Of a DNA stretch of 40,867 nucleotides, positions 34,183 through 40,867 are shown one piece after another (the stretch's first letter is position 1; every line of letters begins with the position of its first letter). The stretch is taken from positions 1-40,867 of the forward strand of contig NZ_JBAKFX010000038.1 in NCBI RefSeq assembly GCF_037577855.1, in the 5' to 3' direction. The translations under genes and the position numbers were made by a program. The DNA comes from Dethiothermospora halolimnae. GTDB lineage: Bacteria; Bacillota; Clostridia; Tissierellales; VENL01. The notes under the pieces were generated by a model, which was given only the letters and a program-made list of their open reading frames with translations, was not told the origin of the DNA and ran no database searches.

Positions 34183-34947
34183 CTATAAAAACATTGTATT
34201 AAAATACCAATCAAGAATTCCCTGTCCCCATACCATAGATATAAAAGATGCCAAAGCTATAAATGGTCCAAAGGGTATAGCTTGTCCTCTTTTTTTAATT
34301 TTACTAATTAATAAGATTACTGATATTATTCCACCAACTACAAAGGATAAAAACAAAGTCAACACTGTATATTTAATACCCAACAATAATCCCAATGCTC
34401 CCATAAGCTTTATATCTCCCCCACCCATGGCTCCCTTTGTTACTACAGCTATTAAAAGAAGTATTCCACCACCCAGGAACATAGATAACAGTGGAGAGAG
34501 GAGAAGGGAGAGAGATTGGTTATTAAAAGATTGATATGTTTGATAGGCTAGTGATATTGTTAGTATTAATAGGACTAGTCCATTTGGAATGGTTAGGGTT
34601 TTGTAGTCTATTATGGTTATTATTAGTAGGATACTGGTTATTATTGCGAAGGTTATAAACCTTACTGATAAGCCAAACTGTAGATATAATAATAAATATA
34701 AAAGTCCATTTAAAACCTCAATAATAGGATATTGTGGAGAGATCTTCTCTCCACAATATCTACACTTACCCCTATTAAACAAATAACTAAAAACCGGCAC
34801 CAAATCCCAACTCTTAAGACCAGTACCACAGCTTGTACAATGAGAGGAGGGAAACACGATTGACTCTTCTCTAGGTATGCGGTATATGCATACATTTAGA
34901 AATGACCCTATTATTATTCCTGTGATTAGTATTATTGTTGGTATCAT
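34183..34947 (-). CDS. pilD: Type IV prepilin peptidase PilD
   Basis: PilD is the membrane aspartyl protease that cleaves prepilin leaders and methylates the new N-terminus. The 254-residue protein has the N-terminal methylase-type domain GSFLNVCIYRIPR with the zinc pairs C37/C40 and C62/C65. Catalytic aspartates are in IDYKTLTIPNG (D114) and GAMGGGDIK (D178), with about seven hydrophobic segments. Residues 145-154 (SLSLLLSPLL), in the loop before the second catalytic segment, are encoded by a purine/pyrimidine-biased stretch that matches a non-coding repeat at 35801-35831. The loop is also where the family varies. The gene starts 31 nt after pilA. Confidence 0.95.
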   Translation of the reverse strand: MIPTIILITGIIIGSFLNVCIYRIPREESIVFPSSHCTSCGTGLKSWDLVPVFSYLFNRGKCRYCGEKISPQYPIIEVLNGLLYLLLYLQFGLSVRFITFAIITSILLIITIIDYKTLTIPNGLVLLILTISLAYQTYQSFNNQSLSLLLSPLLSMFLGGGILLLIAVVTKGAMGGGDIKLMGALGLLLGIKYTVLTLFLSFVVGGIISVILLISKIKKRGQAIPFGPFIALASFISMVWGQGILDWYFNTMFL

Positions 34948-34978
34948 CTGTTTTTCCTCCCAAATCTAGTATAATATA

Positions 34979-35386
34979 TTAATTTGATGGATAAAGTTGT
35001 GTACCATCAGCATTATCATAATAAACTTTAACACTTCCATCAGTACTTACTACAGCAAAGAAGTTACTAGCATCTTTATCTTGGGGTGTTGGTACAGCTC
35101 CATCACTATCTGTTATCATTTTTTTTATTTCAGTATCTAATTCACTATCTATAGCTACATCTACTTTTTTTGAAGGTGCTCCTATATTTGCATAATGTAA
35201 AGTTATAGCATTTGCAATAGTTGCAGCTGTGGCTTCATCTGCAGCACTACTCGCACTATCTCTAAATCCACCTAATCTAGGTATAGCTATAGCTGCCAAA
35301 ATACCTAATATAGCAATAACAACGATTAATTCAATAAGTGTAAAACCTTTCTTATTATTGATCTTTTTACTTAACATCTTAAACAT
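34979..35386 (-). CDS. pilA: Type IV major pilin
   Basis: This is the likely main pilus subunit. The 135-residue prepilin has a basic 14-residue leader (MFKMLSKKINNKKG), then FTLIELIVVIAILGILAAIAIP with Glu at +5, giving the long N-terminal helix. The globular domain has no cysteine pair, as in Gram-positive pilins, and ends YYDNADGTQLYPSN. A strong GGAGG site and an isolated position with a 490-nt gap upstream suggest separate high expression. It lies directly before its processing enzyme gene pilD. Confidence 0.92.
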   Translation of the reverse strand: MFKMLSKKINNKKGFTLIELIVVIAILGILAAIAIPRLGGFRDSASSAADEATAATIANAITLHYANIGAPSKKVDVAIDSELDTEIKKMITDSDGAVPTPQDKDASNFFAVVSTDGSVKVYYDNADGTQLYPSN

Positions 35387-35879
35387 CTAAATTCCTCCTA
35401 AATATGTAATTTTTTAATTTTTCCTCGCCTCTTCACTTGGCCAGTGGACTGGACATATCCAGCCCCTACACAGGAAAGCGAAGCTTTCCCACGCTCTTAA
35501 CTCTCAATTCTCCACTCTCAACTCTCCACTACTCCTCAAACCACCTCCCCATAATTAATATAATATATCAATTACCAATATTTCATGGTAACAATAAACT
35601 ATCTCATAAAGTAACCTTCCAATGAATTCGAAGCTACTTCTAAATGCAGTACAGAATACAAGGTACAAAGTACAGGGTAAAACCAAAACCCTCTTTACCC
35701 CTACGACTATTAACTATCTTCATTAGCTCCGATTATTCCCAACAAACAAAAAAATTATACATACAAATATAAATTCCACAAAATATTTTCCCCACCACCA
35801 TCTCTCCTCTCTCCCTTCTCAACTCTCCACTAAACAAAAATCCTCCAACGACTATTAACTCTTAACTTTTAACTATTAA
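35387..35879. repeat. 490-nt gene-free gap between pilC and pilA, filled with small repeats
   Basis: No gene is seen. It holds short palindromes (CTGGA/TCCAG at 35449-35462; GGAAAGC/GCTTTCC at 35473-35489), a 14-bp tandem pair (35501-35514 and 35515-35528, CTCTCAAcTCTCCA type) repeated near 35816-35831, and a CAAGGTACAAAG segment (35645-35680) like 34021-34045. ACGACTATTAACT units occur near 35701 and 35849. The pilA promoter should lie here, but I could not pick one with confidence. Confidence 0.65.
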
Positions 35880-37091
35880 CTACATTTCAACCGTATTAAC
35901 CATATCAAACATAGGCAATGCCATAGCTATTACGATAAATCCTATAATAACTGCCATAACAACTATCATAATAGGCTCTAACATGGTAGTCATCTTCTGT
36001 ATTGCAGTTTCCACTTCTTCGTCGTAAAAATTTGCAGTCCTATCTAGGATATCATCTAGGGAGCCCGATTCTTCACCTATTTCTATCATGGAGTCCACCA
36101 TAGGTGGGAATACTCCCGTATTCTTAACGGGCTTTGATAAGCTGGCTCCTTTCTGGACCTCTTCTTTTACACTATTCATTTTCTTTTCAACTACTTTATT
36201 ATTAACCACCTTAGAAACTATCTCCAATGCATCTATTAGTGGCACTCCACTGACCAATAATGTAGATAGTGTCCTAGTAAATCTTGATGTTATTACCTTT
36301 TCAGACGTATTTTTTACAACTGGTATTTTTAACTTCATATTATCTATAATAAATCTACCATTATCGGTTTTGCCATAATAACCAAGTCCAACTATAAGAA
36401 TTAATAAAGCTCCAATAAATATATACCAATAGCTCTGTAACCAGTCACTTATGGATAATAATATTTTTGTAGGCCACGGTAACTCTACACCACTACCAGT
36501 AAACATTCCCATAAAGGTTGGCATAACAAATGTCAAAAGAAATATAACAACACCTATAGCTACAATACTTAGTATTATAGGGTATACCATTGCTCCCTTT
36601 ATTTTATTGTTTATCTTATACTCCTTTTCATAGTGGGTTGCCATTCTATTCATAACTGTATCTAAAGTTCCACTTAACTCCCCAGCCTCCACCATATTTA
36701 TAAAAAGGCTTGGGAATGTTTTTTTATGTTTTTTAAGGGCCTCAGATAGTGTTAATCCTTTTTGTACATCTTCATATACATCTCCAATTACTTTTCTAAG
36801 TTTTTTATTTTCCGTTTGATGTCTTAATATATCTAAGCAATTGACTATGGTAACCCCTGCATTTAACATTGTATAAAACTGTCTACAAAATATTGCTATA
36901 TCCTTTGTTTTTACTTTATTGAATATATCGCCTAAACTAATTTCCTTTTTTTCAACCATCTCCTGTACCTTAATGGGAAAGTGCCCACTATCCCTTAACA
37001 TGGCTAAAACTTCCGTTTCAGAGTTTGCAGTATATGTACTCTCTGTTTTATCGCCACTTTTAGTCATAGCCGTATATTTATAAACAGGCAA
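35880..37091 (-). CDS. pilC: Type IV pilus inner-membrane platform protein PilC
   Basis: PilC is the polytopic platform on which PilB and PilT act. The protein has two T2SS-F domains, with FCRQFYTMLNAGVTIVNCLDIL and then FTRTLSTLLVSGVPLIDALEIV. Each is followed by the conserved GxSLSxxx-type segment and hydrophobic helices (near residues 165-190, 215-235 and 375-395). I chose the TTG at 37091 (403 residues), which has AGAGGTGAT upstream and yields MPVYKYTAMTKSGDK, the usual family start. The GTG at 37100 lies within that ribosome binding site. It starts 12 nt after pilT. Confidence 0.95.
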   Translation of the reverse strand: MPVYKYTAMTKSGDKTESTYTANSETEVLAMLRDSGHFPIKVQEMVEKKEISLGDIFNKVKTKDIAIFCRQFYTMLNAGVTIVNCLDILRHQTENKKLRKVIGDVYEDVQKGLTLSEALKKHKKTFPSLFINMVEAGELSGTLDTVMNRMATHYEKEYKINNKIKGAMVYPIILSIVAIGVVIFLLTFVMPTFMGMFTGSGVELPWPTKILLSISDWLQSYWYIFIGALLILIVGLGYYGKTDNGRFIIDNMKLKIPVVKNTSEKVITSRFTRTLSTLLVSGVPLIDALEIVSKVVNNKVVEKKMNSVKEEVQKGASLSKPVKNTGVFPPMVDSMIEIGEESGSLDDILDRTANFYDEEVETAIQKMTTMLEPIMIVVMAVIIGFIVIAMALPMFDMVNTVEM

Positions 37092-37103
37092 AGATATCAC
37101 CTC

Positions 37104-38165
37104 TTACCCTCTAAAGTTAATTTGTCGCTTTACATTATCACTATTTATAGCAAAATTCATAGTGTTTTCCATAGATATAATCCCATTTTTATAAAGTTCA
37201 ACAAGGGACTTGTCCATAGTCTTCATTCCAAACTTTCCACCGGTCTGTATGGCTGTTTGTATTTGATGGGTTTTCCCCTCTCTAATCAAGTTCTTTATGG
37301 CAGGTGTAGTAACCATCATCTCCAAAGCTGCCACTCTGCCACTACCATCTAACCGAGGCAATAATTGTTGAGATACTACTCCCTGTAATACACTTGATAA
37401 TTGCATAACTATTTGCTGACGCTGATTAGCTGGAAACACGTCTATTATCCTATCTATAGTTTTTGCTGCCCCTATTGTATGCAACGTAGATAGGACTAAA
37501 TGTCCCGTTTCAGCCGCTGTAATAGCTATCTGCATAGTTTCTAGGTCCCTCATCTCACCAACCAATATTACATCTGGGTCCTGTCTTAAGGATGATCTTA
37601 AGGCATCTGCAAAGGAACTGCTATCATGACCTATTTCCCGTTGATTTACTATACTTTTATTATGTTTGTGTAAATACTCAATGGGGTCTTCCAAGGTTAA
37701 TATGTGACAAGCCCTTTCATTATTAATTTTATTAATCATTGCTGCCAATGTAGTGGACTTACCACTTCCTGTTGGTCCTGTTATAAGTATAAGTCCCCTT
37801 TTTTTCCTAGCTAAATCCTTTATGGTATTAGGAAGTCCCAATTCTTCTACAGTTGGTATCTTTAAAGCTACACTTCTTATTGCAATACCATATGTTCCCC
37901 TTTGTTTATATACATTTACCCTAAATCTACCCACTCCAGGATAGGAATAAGAAGCATCCACCTCCCCTTTGCTTTCCAACTTATTAAAGTTTTTTTCTTC
38001 TAAAAGCTGTTGAACCAATTGCTGACTATCTTTAGGTGTTACAACTGTATCCCCTAGGCTTACCAGCTCTCCATCAATTCTTATAATAGGGGGAACTCCC
38101 ACTGTTATATGTAAATCGGAAGCCTTTTTTTCAATTGTTTTTTCCAATAATTTAAGTACGTCCAT
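37104..38165 (-). CDS. pilT: Type IV pilus retraction ATPase PilT
   Basis: PilT is the hexameric motor that powers pilus retraction and twitching. The 353-residue protein has the PAS-like N-terminal domain (SDLHITVGVPPIIRIDGEL), Walker A GPTGSGKS at 130-137, Asp box ILTLEDPIEYLH, Walker B DPDVILVGEMRD, the His box LVLSTLHT, and the retraction motif AIKNLIREGKTHQI (AIRNLIRE type). Its presence indicates dynamic pili. GGTGA precedes the ATG, and the gene lies 10 nt after pilB. Confidence 0.97.
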   Translation of the reverse strand: MDVLKLLEKTIEKKASDLHITVGVPPIIRIDGELVSLGDTVVTPKDSQQLVQQLLEEKNFNKLESKGEVDASYSYPGVGRFRVNVYKQRGTYGIAIRSVALKIPTVEELGLPNTIKDLARKKRGLILITGPTGSGKSTTLAAMINKINNERACHILTLEDPIEYLHKHNKSIVNQREIGHDSSSFADALRSSLRQDPDVILVGEMRDLETMQIAITAAETGHLVLSTLHTIGAAKTIDRIIDVFPANQRQQIVMQLSSVLQGVVSQQLLPRLDGSGRVAALEMMVTTPAIKNLIREGKTHQIQTAIQTGGKFGMKTMDKSLVELYKNGIISMENTMNFAINSDNVKRQINFRG

Positions 38166-38175
38166 AATTCACCGC

Positions 38176-39858
38176 CTATTCCATTGTATAAGCCACTTTA
38201 AGTAGTTCTTCAACGGTTGTAGTTCCCTGTAAAACAAGCTCTTTACAATTTTCCTTAAGGGTAATCATTCCCTCTAATAATACCTTATTCTTTAATTGGT
38301 CTATACTAGAATTAGCATCTATAACTTCCCTTATCCCCGATGTCAATGGCATAATTTCATGGATAGCAATTCTTCCCTTATAACCGGTATTATAGCACTT
38401 ATTACATCCCTGCCCCTTATATAATGTAACATCTTCTTCTATGCCTAATATCCTCTTTTCATTAACATCAGGAGTATAACTCACCTTACACTCTTCACAT
38501 ATCTTTCTAACCAGTCTTTGGGCAACCACCCCAACTACCGATGATGTTATAAGATATGAATCTATCCCCATATCCATAAGTCTCGATATGGTAGCGGGAG
38601 CACTATTGGTATGCATAGTACTTATAACAAGGTGTCCTGTGATAGAGGCTCTAACAGCTATTTGGGCAGTTTCCACATCCCTAATCTCACCTATCATTAC
38701 TATATCCGGGTCCTGTCTCAATATGGACCTTAATCCATTGGCAAAGGTTAATCCAGCTTTATTATTTACTTGAACTTGATTAATACCATCTAGTCTATAT
38801 TCAACAGGGTCCTCCACAGTAATTATATTTTTATTTATTTCATTTAGTTCCCTAAGGACTGTATATAACGTGGTGGTTTTACCACTACCGGTGGGACCGG
38901 TAACTAATATTATTCCATTTGGATTTTTTACTATTTTATCGAATCTATCTAGATTCCCCTTTGTAAAGCCCAGCTGATCCTTTGATAATAAAAAATTACC
39001 CCTATCTAATAGTCTAATAACTATTTTTTCACCATATACTGTGGGCAATATAGAAATACGTAAATCCACGTCACGACCATCTATACTTGTTTCTACCCTT
39101 CCATCTTGAGGTATTCTTTTCTCAGCTATATCCATTTTCCCCATTATTTTAATTCTTGTAACTATGGCAGAATGGGTTGATTTTGATGGTGTCATAATCT
39201 CCTGTAGATCCCCGTCTATTCTTATCCTAACCCTAAGTTTCTCTTCAAAGGGTTCTATATGTATGTCACTGGCATTAGATTTAACAGCTTGTCTTATTAT
39301 GGAATTTATTAATTTGACCACTGGTGCATTGTTGATTTCGTTTAAAACTTCTTCATCTAACTCATTTATGCTATCCACATCATATTGGCTTCTAAACTCT
39401 TCTAATGCCTTTTCAGCATTTTGTCTATTGTAAAATTGTTCTATGGCACTTAATATGTTTTCCCTTGTTGAAATAACCGGCTCTACTTCCATCCCCGTGG
39501 CAATCTTTATATCATCTATTGCAAATATATTAAGGGGGTCTGCCATTGCTACCACTAATTTACCCCTATCTGTTTTTATTGGTATTAAAGTATTCCTTCT
39601 TGCTATTTTTTCCTGTATTAACTGGGGTGCCTCAGGATCAACAAAGTATTTGTTCAAATCAACATGGGGTATCCCCAGTTGAAACTCTAGTACCTGTATA
39701 ATATCCCTTTCGGTTACATATTGCTTTTCTACTAAAATCTCACCTAATTTTTTCCCCGATTTTTGTTGTTCCTTTAAAGCCTGTTGCAACTGTTCCTCCG
39801 AAAGTTTACCTACATTAACTAATAAATCTCCCAACCTCATTTTATTTTTATCAACCAT
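38176..39858 (-). CDS. pilB: Type IV pilus extension ATPase PilB with MshEN domain
   Basis: PilB is the hexameric motor that powers pilus assembly. The 560-residue protein has an N-terminal MshEN domain (about 5-145) with the RLGDLLVNVGKLSEEQLQQAL pattern, a module known to bind cyclic di-GMP in MshE and clostridial PilB. Walker A is GPTGSGKT at 321-328, Walker B DPDIVMIGEIRD, and the zinc tetracysteine is C454, C457, C485 and C488. AGGTGA lies 5 nt before the ATG. The promoter is about 180 nt upstream, leaving a long leader, and the MshEN domain suggests control by c-di-GMP at protein level. Confidence 0.96.
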   Translation of the reverse strand: MVDKNKMRLGDLLVNVGKLSEEQLQQALKEQQKSGKKLGEILVEKQYVTERDIIQVLEFQLGIPHVDLNKYFVDPEAPQLIQEKIARRNTLIPIKTDRGKLVVAMADPLNIFAIDDIKIATGMEVEPVISTRENILSAIEQFYNRQNAEKALEEFRSQYDVDSINELDEEVLNEINNAPVVKLINSIIRQAVKSNASDIHIEPFEEKLRVRIRIDGDLQEIMTPSKSTHSAIVTRIKIMGKMDIAEKRIPQDGRVETSIDGRDVDLRISILPTVYGEKIVIRLLDRGNFLLSKDQLGFTKGNLDRFDKIVKNPNGIILVTGPTGSGKTTTLYTVLRELNEINKNIITVEDPVEYRLDGINQVQVNNKAGLTFANGLRSILRQDPDIVMIGEIRDVETAQIAVRASITGHLVISTMHTNSAPATISRLMDMGIDSYLITSSVVGVVAQRLVRKICEECKVSYTPDVNEKRILGIEEDVTLYKGQGCNKCYNTGYKGRIAIHEIMPLTSGIREVIDANSSIDQLKNKVLLEGMITLKENCKELVLQGTTTVEELLKVAYTME

Positions 39859-40037
39859 TTTTTCACCTACAATCTATAGTACTATATTACCACTTTGTAT
39901 AGTAAAAGACTACTATTTTATTAATAATTCAACTTATTTATGTAAATTCCTCCCTAATTACTGAAAAAACTTTAGGAAATATATGCCTTTTAACCATAGT
40001 CCTTATCCATTGTTTTCCATTTATCTCACAGTTATTT

Positions 40038-40066
40038 ATATTACCATGATTAACCATGTTTGTCAA
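40038..40066 (-). promoter_or_regulatory. Sigma-A promoter of the pilus operon with palindromic spacer
   Basis: On the minus strand a perfect TTGACA (40061-40066), a 17-nt spacer and TAATAT (40038-40043) form a strong promoter about 180 nt before pilB. The spacer contains an inverted repeat, CATGGTTAATCATG, which could be an operator. The long leader that follows holds a possible 19-codon ORF (39997 to 39938) and an unused GGGAGG. Confidence 0.65.
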
Positions 40067-40101
40067 TTTATATTTTTAGGTTGTGAGTAAAACTTTTATA
40101 A

Positions 40102-40614
40102 CTATTTATTCTTTTTATTTTCCCCTTTATTTATTTTCTTTAAAACTAATCTTTCTATATTTCTAATAAATTTAGTCCATATAAACTCCTTTCCCGCTAT
40201 TGGAACTACCAATATTGTATATAATCCAACCCTATTTCCCCCTAAAACATCGGTAAATATTTGATCTCCTATCATTGCCGTTTCCTTAACTGTAGTTTTA
40301 AGGTAACTTAATGCATCTAAAAAGGGTTTTTTTCTAGGTTTAGTAGCTCTATGAACAGCATATAATGATAAGTTTTCATTAAATTTTACAACTCTGTCCT
40401 CTGTATTATTAGATACCAAACAAATATTAAAACCCATTTTTTTTATCTTATCAAACCACTTAATAACACTGTCAGGCGCAGATTCCTTATCCCATGCAAC
40501 CAAAGTGTTATCTATATCTATTATAAGGGACTTTATACCTTTTTCCTTTAAATTATCAAAATCAATTTGAAAAATAGAGTCTACGTATAAATCTGGTATT
40601 AACATTTTTTTCAC
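40102..40614 (-). CDS. yqeG: YqeG family HAD phosphatase
   Basis: YqeG is a HAD-superfamily phosphatase (subfamily IIIA) of unknown physiological substrate. The 170-residue protein has motif I DIDNTLVAWD with both catalytic aspartates, motif II LVSNN, the motif III Lys in KPRKKPF, and motif IV MIGDQIFTDVLGGN. The basic C-terminal tail (KKINKGENKKNK) is variable in the family. It starts at GTG, with GAGGTG 5 nt upstream; an ATG three codons later is too far from that site. In Clostridia, yqeG often precedes the aroK, aroQ and efp region, here separated from it by the pilus genes. Confidence 0.95.
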   Translation of the reverse strand: MKKMLIPDLYVDSIFQIDFDNLKEKGIKSLIIDIDNTLVAWDKESAPDSVIKWFDKIKKMGFNICLVSNNTEDRVVKFNENLSLYAVHRATKPRKKPFLDALSYLKTTVKETAMIGDQIFTDVLGGNRVGLYTILVVPIAGKEFIWTKFIRNIERLVLKKINKGENKKNK

Positions 40615-40867
40615 TTTATCACCTCAAATTATATTTTTCCATATTAACAATATATAAAATTATAACATAATATTATTTTTACCCTTTTCACAACTTTAAA
40701 TTACATTTATCTTACTTTATTCATAATATATAATGTATAGACTGGTAATGTAAAAAGTTCTATGAAAAACTAATGTTATGGATAATACTGGGATAAACCA
40801 GTGGAATTATACTAAGTCCACCGTAGCCGCCCTTGACAAACAGTAATCAAATGATATTTAAAATATA
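40615..40867. other. Gene-free right edge with a GC-rich patch
   Basis: No gene is seen in these 253 nt. Most is AT-rich yqeG upstream sequence with a possible -10 (TATAAT on the minus strand near 40660). Positions 40815-40835 form a GC-rich patch (CCACCGTAGCCGCCCTTGAC) unlike the surroundings. A plus-strand TTGACA lies at 40833-40838, but its -10 is poor. It may be the end of a neighbouring gene or mobile element outside the window. Confidence 0.4.

Noticed and set aside
34001..34534. 177-residue plus-strand ORF with repeated PYVVGGF words
   Set aside because: It is produced by the 27-bp tandem repeats (27 is a multiple of three) and then runs antisense through pilD. It has no ribosome binding site or promoter.
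35531..35640. pilA promoter within the repeat-rich gap
   Set aside because: Several AT-rich hexamers resemble -10 elements, but none has a -35 at proper distance, so none was listed.
39859..40037. Cyclic di-GMP riboswitch in the pil leader
   Set aside because: Pilus operons of some Clostridia carry one, but the leader is AT-rich and I could not find the conserved class I or class II core bases.

Overview
The window comes from a low-GC, spore-forming, anaerobic-type Firmicute (Clostridia or Tissierellia grade). Evidence: AT-rich codon use, strong GGAGG-type ribosome binding sites, spo0A, spoIVB and a complete spoIIIAA-AH operon, and type IV pilus genes inside a housekeeping neighbourhood typical of Clostridia. 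An OLE RNA with its partner gene oapA is also present; this pair is known mostly from thermophilic, alkaliphilic and other extremophilic anaerobic Firmicutes. Every supported gene lies on the minus strand, so transcription runs from high to low coordinates.

Layout in transcription order. (1) 40.6-24.9 kb: yqeG, then a type IV pilus cluster: pilB, pilT, pilC, major pilin pilA, prepilin peptidase pilD, pilM, pilN, an unusual pilO fused to a LysM domain, a 960-residue SLH surface protein made of about seven ~85-residue repeats, an exported Ig-like protein, and four minor pilins in GspH-I-J-K order. The first minor pilin is frameshifted in its leader. (2) 24.9-22.7 kb: aroK, aroQ, efp and a CD1247-like zinc-ribbon protein, closed by a terminator. 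(3) 22.5-17.2 kb: the spoIIIA operon, encoding the channel between mother cell and forespore. (4) 17.2-12.1 kb: asp23, amaP and a DUF2273 gene (envelope stress), then nusB, a TsaD-like paralog, xseA, xseB and ispA. (5) 12.05-11.44 kb: OLE RNA with its own sigma-A-type promoter and a visible stem joining its two ends, followed by oapA, dxs and tlyA and closed by a terminator. (6) 7.9-3.0 kb: argR-recN, spoIVB, spo0A (with a 0A box in its promoter) and a 55-residue ORF. (7) 2.8-0.1 kb: a Ca2+-type P-type ATPase. A group IIC intron starts immediately after its terminator and runs off the left edge.

Functional links. IspA and Dxs serve isoprenoid synthesis. ArgR-RecN, SpoIVB and Spo0A form the conserved Clostridia/Bacilli block that ends in the sporulation master regulator. 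The SpoIIIA channel and SpoIVB act later in sporulation, around engulfment and sigma-K activation. The pilus block looks like a complete machine: two ATPases, platform, pilins, peptidase, PilMNO and minor tip pilins. Two wall-attached proteins (LysM and SLH) may anchor it in a Gram-positive envelope. Gene-free gaps in the pilus region, and two outside it, carry small dispersed and tandem repeats, one of which also appears inside the pilD reading frame.
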